A program made the position numbers and the translations under genes. Positions 45,701 through 58,000 of a stretch of DNA of 64,000 nt are shown piece after piece. Position 1 is the first letter of the stretch. Each line of letters begins with the position of its first letter. The stretch lies in assembly GCF_019393635.1 (NCBI RefSeq), contig NC_057861.1, forward strand, positions 57,177,532 through 57,241,531, written 5' to 3'. This DNA is from Dromiciops gliroides (Eukaryota; Chordata; Mammalia; Microbiotheria; Microbiotheriidae). The notes beneath the pieces are model-generated. The model saw only the letters and a list, made by a program, of their open reading frames with translations, ran no database searches and had not been told where the DNA came from.

Positions 45701-48700
45701 AAAAAGAAGATTCTGGGAGAGCGAACAGCTGGAAACCGTGGCAGACAGAACAGGCACCAGGTCCAGATCCCAAGGGGAAGAGCCAGGAGAGCGGGATCCC
45801 CTGTCCCAATCCCAACTGTGGGGCATGCGGCGGGTGACAAGTCACTCGGCTTTATTAGTGTGGCGTTCCTCTCCATCAGTGGGGATAACTGCACTTGCAT
45901 TACTACCCATCTCCTGGGGTTGTCAGAGAGGAAGCCAACTGTTAGTCTTCATTCTACAGGCACCTGGTAGAAGGCAGGCTACCGGAGCACAGGCAGGGAC
46001 TGGTTTCTTGTCTCTCTTGGTATCCCTGGTGCTCTGTGCTTGCTCAATGCCCGCTGACTGACCGCTGAATCAGGAGGACTGGATCTTGAGCCCCGATCCC
46101 AGCAGGGACTGACTGGCCTAGCCCTGAGCTGGCCATGTTAGGGGAGGGGAACCCCAGCCCCGCCCCCCCCCCAATCAGAAGGTGGAGAAGCCGCACATCA
46201 AGGCTTGGGGGTTGCTGTGTCTCAAAATAGAGAGAACCATGCTGCTGTCTCCTTAAAGCTGCCACAGACTAGGAGTTATTGGAGCAAACTCGAGCACACA
46301 TCCTTTCTGGTCTCTCTCCTCTCTGCACATCTACTGCCCTTGGAGCCAGTACCTCTTGGCACGTGATCATCCCAAGGACTCTCTTAGCCCAACCGAGCTT
46401 CTGGAGAGCCCAGACTAGATCTGACTGCTTTCTTACATCCCTGGCATGCTTTGCTATATTAAAACAGTGCAGAATAACAGGGAAAGTCAAACTATCCTTT
46501 GAGAATGACAGGACGGCCAGGTGTTCTGACGGGCTTCTGGATGGGAAGACACCTCAGGAAGATGTGAATTTAATCTTGTCAAAAAATGCCCACCAACTGA
46601 GGAATGGCTGAATAAGGTGTGGTATATGACTGTGATGGAGTACTATTGTGCTGTAAGAAACAATAAGCAAGCCCTAGAGTCAGGAGGACCCAAGTTCAAA
46701 TCCAGCCTAAGACACTTACTGGCTGTGAGAGCCTGGGCAAGTCAATCCTGACTGCCTTCCCCCCCAAAACCAAAAACAAACAAAAAAGAAATGATCAGCA
46801 GGATGGGTTCAGAAAAACCTGGGAAGACTTATATGAACTGATGCAAAGTGAAAAGAGCAGAACCAGAACATTATGCACAGTAACAGCATCATTAATGATG
46901 ATCAATAACTGGGAAAGACTTAGCTATTCTGATCAAGACAATGATCCAAGACAATTCCAAATGACCCATCCTGAAAAATGCCATCCACGTCCAGAGAGAG
47001 AACCGATGAGCTGAGTGCAAACTGAAGTGTAATTTTTCACTTTATTTAATGGCAATACAGAAATGTTCTGCAGGATCTCACATGTATAATTGATATCGTA
47101 TTGCTTGCCTTCTCAACGGGCGGAGGAGGGATAGGAGGGGAGAAAATCTGCAACTCAAGATTTAAAAACCCACTAAAAATAAATAAGTAAGTTCAAAATC
47201 TAAACAACAACAACAACAACATGAACTCCCAAACACGGAGACTAGCCAAAGGCAGTTGGATGGACTGCCTTGGGGCACAGTTCCCTCCAGGAGGCTAGAT
47301 GGCTTCCTGTGGGATATGGCTGTAGAGGGTGTGCCTGTTCAGGTGCCAGTGGGACCAACAGGCTCCAGAGGCCTCCTCCAGCCCGGGGACTCTATGACTG
47401 TCCCTCCTGCAAGGCTGGCCATCTGATCATGTCACATATTCCCCAAATCCCTGGCGTTGTGCTTACCCATCATGACTTTCAGGAACTGTACTCTCATCAA
47501 TATGCTTCCTTCTTTAGCCAATGGGGGAAAACCAACAGCAGAAGCAACGACAGAAGGGCTCGACCAAGATTAACATACGCCTGAGTTCCAGCCTACCGTT
47601 GTGCAGCTGCCCTTATAGATGCTTTCCCCACCCTCTCAGCATCCTAGTTTCCTTTAAGGTTCACCTCAAGGGCCAGAGGAAGTCTGGTCTGACCCACTGG
47701 GGGCAGTCCTCCCTGGACCCCTAAAATTCCCTGCATTTACTTTATCCATATTGGAATGTGCTTGTGAACTGCGTGCACACTGTTTTCCCTCTCCATTTCC
47801 AAGAATGAAGAATCCTGGAGAGCAGGGACTGTTTCATTCTTTGTGTGTCCCTAGCAGTGACCAGCACAGGGGAGGTGCCTAATAATTGCTCGATAACATG
47901 AAGCCCACCACAGGCTGCCTCCACCTGGCCCCTAGTCCAGATTCCAAAAGCAGAGCCTGCCCCCTAGTGGTCACAGATAACACACAAACACTGAGAAAAC
48001 ATGACAACATTGGTGGGGCAAAAGAACCTCTGGGATCACCCAATACATTTTAAAGGGGAGGAAACTGGGAAAGGTGGAAATGACACTGCCCACAGTCAGA
48101 CAGATGGCAAATAGCAAAGCACGGATTTGAACCCACATCCTGGCTCCAAATACAGGGCTCCCTTCTACTTGAGGTTTGCTCTAAAATCTCAATAAAAAAC
48201 AAAGGTTCAGTGCCATCATCCAAGGAGGGCAGGGAGAAGGGGCAGAGACCTCAGCGTCTCCCCTCACTGAACAGGTCTGCAGGCAGGAGCCTCTCTATCC
48301 TGGCCACTCCATCTGGGGCCCTGGATGACATCACAGACCATTCAAACACTCTACTCAGAGCTTTCTCCAATTGTCTCAAACAGAGCAGAACACTTTAACC
48401 ACAGTCGTGTTGAGAATCAGAACTGCCTAAGTCCCTTGTCTTAAAAGCAGGCTTATGCAGTCCGTAGGAAGAAGTATTTCAGGGAAAACCAAATGTTTCC
48501 CCAAATCTACATACTGGCTATATTACAGTGAGGTTCTCTTGGATTAAATGTATTTGACTTGGCAAATGTTTGAAGTGCCTACTGGTACTTAAGGTGCTGG
48601 GACCAAGTGGAGGGAGGGAGGTGGCAAAGTGGAAAGTGCACTGGAGTCAGGCTAGCTGGGTGGCAGTGGGCAAGTCACTTGACCTCACTCAGCCTCCCTT

Positions 48701-51700
48701 ATTTTCATGGCAAAATGAAGATAACAGCAGCCCCTCACAGGGTTGTGAGATTCACATGAGATCATCATATAAGTAAATTGCTTTGTAAAGCTTAAAGTGC
48801 CACACAAATGCGTTATTATTATTATCATCATTGTTATCAATGTGAGGGGAGAGGAAGACAGAGGCAGATCAGAGCCTGTTCTACAGAGCCTTCCGGGGTA
48901 CAAGGGGCAGGGGAGTGGTGATACGAGGATGGGGCTCTGACAAGCGCCAAAGGGTTCAGGCCCCTCTGAGGCCTGTGGAGTTCAGGGCTGCCAGACCCCC
49001 CTCTGTGAGAAGGAAGTTTAACGCCTAATCAGTGTTAACAATTTAACTCAAAAGTGCCCTGAATGTGCTATAAAAAGGTGAGTTATTAATAACTGGTACT
49101 CCCAGAGCTTAGCAGACGCTCCTAAATGAGACCTAAGCAGATTGAAAAGGCAGCCCATGGAGCAGCGTGGAGAAGTAGAGAAGAGAGGACTAAGGGCCAG
49201 CCCACAGGGCTGGCTGTCAGCAAACAGACAAGGAGCTGGGCCCAGAATTCACCAGGAGTGGGCAGGGCTTTGAATGACCCCAAGCTTCTCCCTGAAACAA
49301 GAGCTCAACTCATTCCTATGCTGCTCTGGCAGGACTATGGAATAGCACACCAAGAGGGCAGCGGGAGGTACCTGGTGGGCTTGGGTGAATCACAGCGCTC
49401 GCCCAAGAACCACTGCCCTACTCATTATGCCATGATGCCTGCTTTTCAAAGAATTTTATTTTTAAATTTTGAACTTAAAACACTAAAAAAAAAAAGACGA
49501 CTGTTTCCATTTGTAAAGAACACAAAGTTGTACATGAAATCTAAACGTCCATCTTGTGCCCTTTGCTTTAAAAATAAAAATCAAAGGGACATAGACCCGC
49601 TGTACTGTGGGTGACATGATCTGTCCCGCTTGGCCTTGCCCTGGGTTGGTTGGGCTCTGGAGCTGAGCTCTACCCCCTGAGGCCAGGCCCCCTGGGCTCT
49701 TTGGGGAACAAGTGCGGGGTCTTTAGGGCTTTCTATAGCACCTGAGAATGGAGCGCTAGAGACCTTGGAACTCGTGGGTGCCTAGGCTGCCCAGGCTGCC
49801 CCAATTACAGAGCTGGAGCTTGCTTGGGGTAGGCCCCTGCCCCTGCTGACCCCAGACAGCACCCTGGAGGCTAAAGGCATTTCTGGGCTATCTCAGAGGC
49901 TCATGCTGGAAGGCTACTGGCTCTGCTGACAATCCTCTTTTCTGCTGCCTGAGGGCTTATGGCTGACTTTCTGTGCAGGTCTGGAGTGGAAGAGTCCCCT
50001 ACAATACTTTCTCTTTGGATTTCTGGACTCTTTTTTGGCCTTGCTATCACAGCTGTGTGGGAGCCGAGGGGCCGGCCTCCATTCAGGAAGCCACGTTGGC
50101 TGCAAATCCTCTACACTAAGTCTGTAGGACGACTTGCTGGGGAAATAGTGAGGGCGAGGGGATTTGGGCAGGAGTTAGATGACAGCCTCCGAGGCTCCTT
50201 CCAGCTCAAAGATTCTGGGACTCTCCAGGCAACCAGTGGCATAGTCCTGATCCCACAGCCCTCGACTTCTGTGCCATTCTCTGCTAAACTAGGAACAACC
50301 TTCTTTTCCCCAGAGGACGACAATGATACAGAGCTTTGAGCTTCCGGGATGGCAGCAATCAATGAAGCAGAGCCCTGGGTGGTCCTCTAACAGCAAGCAG
50401 GAATGCCCTGTACAGCATCTGTGACAAGAGGTCGGACCGTCTCTGGGGAGAGGACACGTTCAACATGGCCCTCAATAGTATTAAGTATATGGTAACCGCA
50501 GCAGGATGGTCTGTGGGTTACTCTGCTGGGATGCCACAAGGGCTTAAGGTGGAAGAACTGAGTTCTATTGGTTATTCTCAGGGAAACCCTCATCAGGTCA
50601 GTGGGCCTCGATCTAAACCTCAGTTTCCTCATCTGTGAAATGGCAGTACAGGGGGCAGCTAGGTGGTGCAGTAGATAGAGCACTGGCCCTGGATTCAGGA
50701 GGACCCGAGTTCAAATCCTGTCTCAGACACTTGACACTTACTAGCTGTGTGACCCTGGGCAAGCCCTCTTTGCCCTGCCCCCCCCCAAAGGCACTACAAA
50801 CACTTATCTGCATGACCTACTTCACGAGGGCAATCATAAACTTCATAAGACAACAAAAAAATGTTCCTGCCTTATGTCCTGTGGCAATACTATCTTAATC
50901 CTACTCTGTGTCTCAGTTTTTTCCACCAGAAGAAGGGAATGATAAATAATCTTTGCCCCAGCTATACTTCTCAAGGAAGAGATCCTTACATTCCATCAGG
51001 GGGATGAGCTAGCATCTAACAAAATCCCTTTGCAGAACCATTAAAAAATATGGCAGGAGAAAAGAAGGTTCACAAATCCCATACAAAAATGTTGTAATGG
51101 GGATGGGGTGGAGGAAGGGGACGGGACAGCAAATCTCTGATTGTGTAACGTGCTACGAAACACACTTTCCTTAAACAAAGGAGAGGCCCATTGGTGGGAC
51201 AACAGCTAAAGCAGTGGTGATACGTGAGCACAAGAGAACATTCTTGCGCAGTAGGAAATGACAAATGTGATGATCTCAGAGAAGCTTGGGCAAGCTGAGA
51301 TAAACTGCTGCAGAGTGAAGAGATCCAGGGAAACACCATACGGTGAGCCCAACAACACGAACAGAAAGGCCCAAGGTGACAATGCAATTGAAGCTGAGGC
51401 TGTGAACAGAAGGGCTAAGCTTGGGCTAAAGAGGTATGGGGAGCTACCTCAACCCTTCTCCCTTGGAGGGGAGGGAAAACAGACTACAGGTGGGCAACAC
51501 CACCAAGAACACCCAATGTTTCCCAAGTATCAGTTAGTTTTATTGAACAACTGTCTCCTTCATTCTTTGTTCTAAGAAATGGCTGGTGTCTTGTGGTGGG
51601 GGATACTTTGGGAAATGTAGGGGATTTATAAAACCAAAATATACCAAACATTTTTCTAAATGCCTAATTTCCCCATGCTCCTATTAACTGACTACCAGGG

Positions 51701-51966
51701 AAATAAGAATAATTAACAGGGAAAAAAAGAATAATTAACAGAGAAATATTTAATAAAAGTATTTTAATAAAAGCCCAAGTGTTACATAATTAGGAAGATA
51801 AATTTGCTGCTCACCCATGACAATGTTGCATATTACTTTTGGGTTTTCAGTTGTATTGTTATGTAAGCTAAAACCTTGCTGTAGATAGTTTGCAGCCATG
51901 GGAATAGATCGATCTCTCTCTCTTTCTCTCTCTCTCTCTCTTTCTCTTTCTCTTTCTCTTTCTCTT

Positions 51967-52040
<74 letters not shown>

Positions 52041-55000
52041 CCCTCTACTATTCACAGACACCATATTAACAGATTGAATCCCAAGACCCCAAAACTAACC
52101 ACAAAGCCCCAAAGGAGAAGTAGCTGGTGACACAGTGGTTGGAATGTTACACCTCGAGTCACAAAGACTTGAGTTCAAATCTGGCTCAAACACTTACTAG
52201 TTAGGTGACCCTCAGCAAGTCACTTAACTACTGTCTGCTTCAGTTTCCTCAACTGTCCTCAATAAGGACAATAATAGCACCTACTCCCCAGGGTTACTGT
52301 GAAGCTCAAATGAGATAGTATTTGTAAAAAGGGCTTAGAGAAGGGTTTTGTTGGGGCAGCTAGATGGCTCAGTGGATAAAGCACCAGCCCTGGATTCAGG
52401 AGGACCTGAGTTCAAATCCTGACTCAGACACTTGATGCTTACTAGCTGTGTGACCCTGGGCAAGTCACTTAACCCCAACTGCCTCAACAAAAAAAAGGGG
52501 GGGGGGGGCTTAATACAGTGCCTGGTATACAGTAAGCACTACATAAATGCTTATCTCTCCCTCTCCCCCAAAGGAGAAAGAACAAATCAAAGGGCCAGAT
52601 TTTTGGACAACAATGGGAAAGGCAGCAGTGAAGTCCTTGACTCTGGCCCTGGAAGACAGAGGACTCAAATTATGAGTGCCAACAAGACAAGGCCAGATAA
52701 TTCTGTCACTACAAACAGTATCGATCCAGTCTGGGGAGAAGATTTGCTCTGCCAATGCTGTCCAACCTGAGATCTCCTTACCTCCCATAAGTATATGCTC
52801 TCTGCGATGCCAGCCAGGACGTAGAGGCCATTAGGAGCCGCAGTCAGACATGTCACCAGTCCAGGGCACACGATCTTCTGCTGAAGCTGGTCCTATGGGA
52901 AATACAACACAGATAGGGTTGGCGCTGAGCTGAGGAGGAGACTCATTCTCCTTTGCTTCTCCCTGAGTAACAAGGCCACAGTTTGCCTTAACAGAGTAAG
53001 CATTTGCCCCACCCCTCTGCTGAAACAGAAGAATTGAAGGTGAGGGTGGCTGTTTAAGAGCAGGAACATCTTAAGTTCCCTCTACCCCCACAAGGCCACA
53101 ATTCTCATGTGGTCAAGAAGAGACAAGTGGGGCCTGGGGTGTAATCGTCACTGTCAGACAAAGACTTCTCAAATAATGTCTCCTGTGTCTATGCTTCTTG
53201 CAACAGAGAGAAGAAAGACAAAGGAGGTTATGTAGATGGTCACCCTTGGGAGTCAGCAAAGATCTGAGTTAAATTTGGTCTCCAACAATCACTAGCTGGC
53301 AGCTTTGAGCAAGTCACTTAAACTTGCTGAGTCTAGGTTTCATCTATAAAATAGGAGCAGCAGCACATGAATGAATGAAAGAGCATTTATGAAGTGCAAG
53401 GTTCTTAGATTCTAGTGGGAGGGAGACAATACAAAGGGAGGGGTGGCAAAGGGGCCTCCCAGTCTCACTCTGGGCAAGATGAGGTGAAAGGTCAGCACTC
53501 AGGTCCCAGGAGCAGGTGGCATGGTTTGGAGATGGGGTCTGCACTCTGTAGACCCCGTGGTTTTGTTTTTGTTTTTTTAAACAGACTGAAGGTCTAGGGC
53601 AACCCTGTGTCAAACAAGTCTACTGGCACCATTTTTCCAACAACATGTGCTCCTGTAGTGTCTTGGCATCACATTTTGGTAAATCTCCTGCTATCTTAAA
53701 TGTTTGATTATTATATCTGTGATGAGTGACCTTTGGTTACTACTATAATTGTTCTGGGTTCCCACTGACTGCACCCATATAAGACAGTGAGCTTAATCAA
53801 TAAGTGTTATGTGTTGACTGCTCCACTGACCAGCTATGCCCTGTCCCCCATCCCCCAATTCCCTGAGACACAATAATACTGAAATCAGGCCAGTTGATGA
53901 CCCTACAATGGCCTCTTAGTGTTCGAGAGAAGGGAAGAGTCCATGGATGAAGCAAATTTCATAGTTGTCTCATTTTTTAAAATGGCCACAGGGCAGCTAG
54001 GTGGCACAGTGAATAAAGCACCAGCCGTGGAGTCAGGAGGACCTGAGTTCAAATCTGGCCTCAGACACTTGACACTTACTAGCTGTGTGACCCTGGGCAA
54101 GTCATTTAACCCTCATTGCCCCCCCCAATACCTAAAAAAAAAAAAAAAAAAAGGCCACAGCCACCCCAACCTTCAGCAGCCAGACATTGAGGCAAGACCC
54201 TCCACAAGCAAAAAGATAACAACTGGCTGAATGTCCAGATGATAGGATTTTGTTAAGCAATGAAGCATTTTAAAATTAAGGTAGATACATTGTTTTTTAG
54301 ACTTAATACTATCACACACTTAACAGACTATAGTATGGTATAAACATAACTTGGACATGCGGTGGGAAACCAAAAAATCCACAGGACTGGCTTTACTGTC
54401 CTATTCCCTTTACTGCAGTGGAACGCACAGTTTCTCCGAGATATGGCTATAATACCTCACATGGCTACTCTCACGAAAGCTGAAGGTACTCTATAAATCT
54501 GAGTTATTATGCAAAGACATATAAGGGCCTTAGATAATGGGAAAGGAATTCAAACATTTATGCAACACCTCCTTTGTACAAGGTGATGGGAATACAAATG
54601 GGGAAGCATATTAAAAACCTTTTCTTAGCTCAACTGAATATATTAAGAAATAGGTATTTTGGGAGCAGCTACGTGGCACAGTGGATAAAACACCAGCCCT
54701 GGATTCAGGAGGAACTGAATTCAAATCAGGCCTCAGACACTTGACACTTACTAGCTGTGTGACCCTAGGCAAGTCACTTAACCCTCATTGCCCCACAAAG
54801 AAAAAAAAAAGAAAAAAAATTGGTATTTCTCTACTCTTGAGTCTTTTCTGTACTGTTTATAAGAGTAAAGCCAAGCAGGCCCAGAAACTATGACTAGGAA
54901 ATGCCTTTTGTCTAGATCACATCCTGGCCTTGCCTAGCTCTAGAAGGGATGAAGGTTATGGCCCATTTAAGCAAAGTGCACTGGATTACTGTGGCCCACT

Positions 55001-58000
55001 CTTACCCCCACTCCCGCCTTGGTGTGGCAGCCAGACCTGAATAGCTCCATGAAACTGAGCTGTGCAGTTACCCAAACAGGCCACAGAAGAGAATTCTGAC
55101 AAGAGGTGGTCCTTGTGAAAGGAAATGGCAAACCCCTCCAGTATCTTTACCTTTGAAAAACCCCATGGACAGAAGAACTAAAATGGTAAAAGGAATGACA
55201 TGGGCAGATGGGCCCCTTATGGGCTAAGGTGTCTGACACACTGCTGGGGAAGAGTGGCGGACAACTACAACCGAGTCTAGAAAGAATAAAACAGCTGGGC
55301 CAAAGCTGAAAGGAAGCTTAGCTGCAAACGAAGCTGGGAATGGAAGGAAAATCTGATGCTGTGAAGATCAATACTGCACAGGAACCTGGAACGTAGTAGA
55401 TATGAAGCAGGGTAAGCTGGAGGTGGTCCAACAAGAGGGGGAAAGTTTACATATAAACATCTTGGGTGTCAGTGAACTTAAATGGATGGGAACAGGTGAA
55501 TGTAATTCAGGTGGTCAACTGTGGACAAGAATCCCCCAGAGGAAATGGAGTAACCCTCTCTGTCAATAAAAGGGTGAGAAAAGCAATACTGGGGTATAAT
55601 CCCCAAAATGACAATGCTTTTCAAGGCAAACCAAACCAAATAACATCACAGTAATACGAGTCTGTGCTCCAACCAAAGAGGCCAAAGTTGATAGGTTCTA
55701 TGAAGACCTACTACATCTTCTAGAAATAAAACCCTCAAAAGTAGTCACATTCATCACAGGAGATTGGAATGCTAAAGAAGGAAATCCCTGGAATAATAGG
55801 CCTTACTTGGTCTTGAAGTACAAAACAAGGCATATGATGGGTGATGGAATATTACTGTGCTATAATAAGGCCTGGTAAGACCTGTATGAATTTACATAGT
55901 GAAATAAGAAGAACCAAGAGAACACTGCACAGAGACAGCAATGTATTCTCAGCAATACAATCCAAGACCATCCCAAAGGACTAATGATGAAACATACTAT
56001 CTACCTCCAAAGATGGAACGCAGACTGAAGTATGCTACTTTTCACTTTCTTTCATTTTTTTTATTTTATTCAAATTTTCTTGTACAAAATGATTAATATG
56101 GTAATGTTTTACATAATTGCACTTGTATAACCTATATCTGATTGCTTACCACCTCAGGGATTGGGGAAGGGACAGAGGGACAAAAACAGGAATCCAAAAC
56201 TCTAAATAAAAATGTTTATTACTTAAAAAAAAAAAATAAAGTTCACTGAACAGTTTATCATTGGAAGAAAAATAAAATTAGAGATTAGCAAGGGTATGTT
56301 TCATGCAAAAATGGGCATAATAAAAGACTAAATAGGTAGAGATTTAACAGACACAAAAGAGGTGACCAGCTAAGTGGTACAGTGGATAAAGCACAGGCCC
56401 TGGATTCAGGAGGACCTGAGTTCAAATCAGGCCTCAGACACTTGACACTTACTAGCTGTGTGACTCTGGGCAAGTCACTTAACCCTCATTGCCCCACCCA
56501 TAAAAAAAAAAAAAGAAAGAAAGAAAGAAACTCTAATAAAAAACAGGCTAGTGAAGGTGAAGGGATTCTACCTAAACTATTTTAAACCCTAAAAGCCAAT
56601 GCTGCTAATGTGTTCCACTCAGCATACCAGCAAATCTGGAAAACTCAAAGTAACCACTGAATTGAAAAAGATCAGTTTGCATCACAGTCCTAAAGGGCAG
56701 TGCAAAGGAACGTTCAAATTACCAAACAACTGTGCTCATGTCACACACTGGCAAGGCAATGCTCAGGATTCTGCAAGCTAGGTTTCAGTATGTGAACTGA
56801 GAACCACTAGAAGTACAGGCTGGTTTTTGAAGAGGCAGAGGGACCAGAGACCAAACTACCAACATTCACTGGATTATGGGAAAAGCATGGAAGTTTCAGA
56901 AAGACATCTTCATAAACTACATTAAAGATGGTGACTGTGTGGTTCACAACAAAATCTGACAATTACTCAGAGAAGGGAGTACTAGATGACCTTCCCTGTG
57001 TCCTGAGGAACCTGTAGGCAGGTTGCCAACTACAAATTTACTGAGAACTGACTGATCCCCACCTACTCTCCGTTCCCAAGCCAATGAACTGCCTAGGACT
57101 AACCAATCTTTGTCAATTCCAGACTCTTGATCAACTTATGGACCTCTCCCACTTCCCCCTAAGCAAACTATCCCAATGGTTCCCCACCTTACTCCCAGAA
57201 CTTCAGGTTATTTTGTAAAAGGACCCACCTACATTAAGTAGTTTCTATTTAGAGTTAAGTAGCCCCTATACTTAACTCTAGAGCAGTTCTGTGGTTTCTT
57301 CAGTTAAAGGTTCATTTATATTAAGTTCCCTTTTGTTCTGTTACCCCATCAAAACCCTGTCCTTGGGTCCCATCTTTGGGTATTCCTAGCTTCTTGCTAT
57401 AGTTCCTCTGCACTATTAAGATTAAAGACCTTAGTTCAGAGAAACCTGGAGGGTCTTACGTGAGCTGATGATGAGTGAGATGAGCAGAACCAGAAGAACA
57501 TTGTACACAGTATCATCAACATTGAGTGTTGACCTACTGTGATGGACTATATTCTTCTCACCAATGCAATGGTACAGAAGAGTTCCAGGGAACTCATGAT
57601 AGAAGAGGATCTCCAAATCCAAGGGAAAAAAAAAAAAAAGAACTGCGGAGTATAGATGCTCATTGAACTATACTATTTCTTTTGTTTTGGGTGCTATTGT
57701 TTTTTTTTCTATTTTGAGGTTTTGCATCACTGCTCTGATTTTTTCTCTTATAACAAGATTAATGCAGAAATAGGATTAATGTTATTATGGATATATATGT
57801 GTGTGTATATATATATATATATGTATATGTATATAGATATATAGATATAACCTATATCAGATTACCTGCTGTCTAGGGGAGGGAGGGAGAAAAATCTGAA
57901 ATTGGAAAGCTTGTATAAACAAAAGTTGAGAACTATCTTTCCATGTAACGGAAGAAATAAAATAAAGATTAAAGACCTTATTTTCTCCTATCTTGATAGT

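Noticed and set aside
46672..46790. tRNA-gene-like sequence (GTTCAAATCC B-box) in this and all SINE heads
   Set aside because: The B-box text belongs to SINE promoters; no cloverleaf with acceptor stem or anticodon arm could be drawn.
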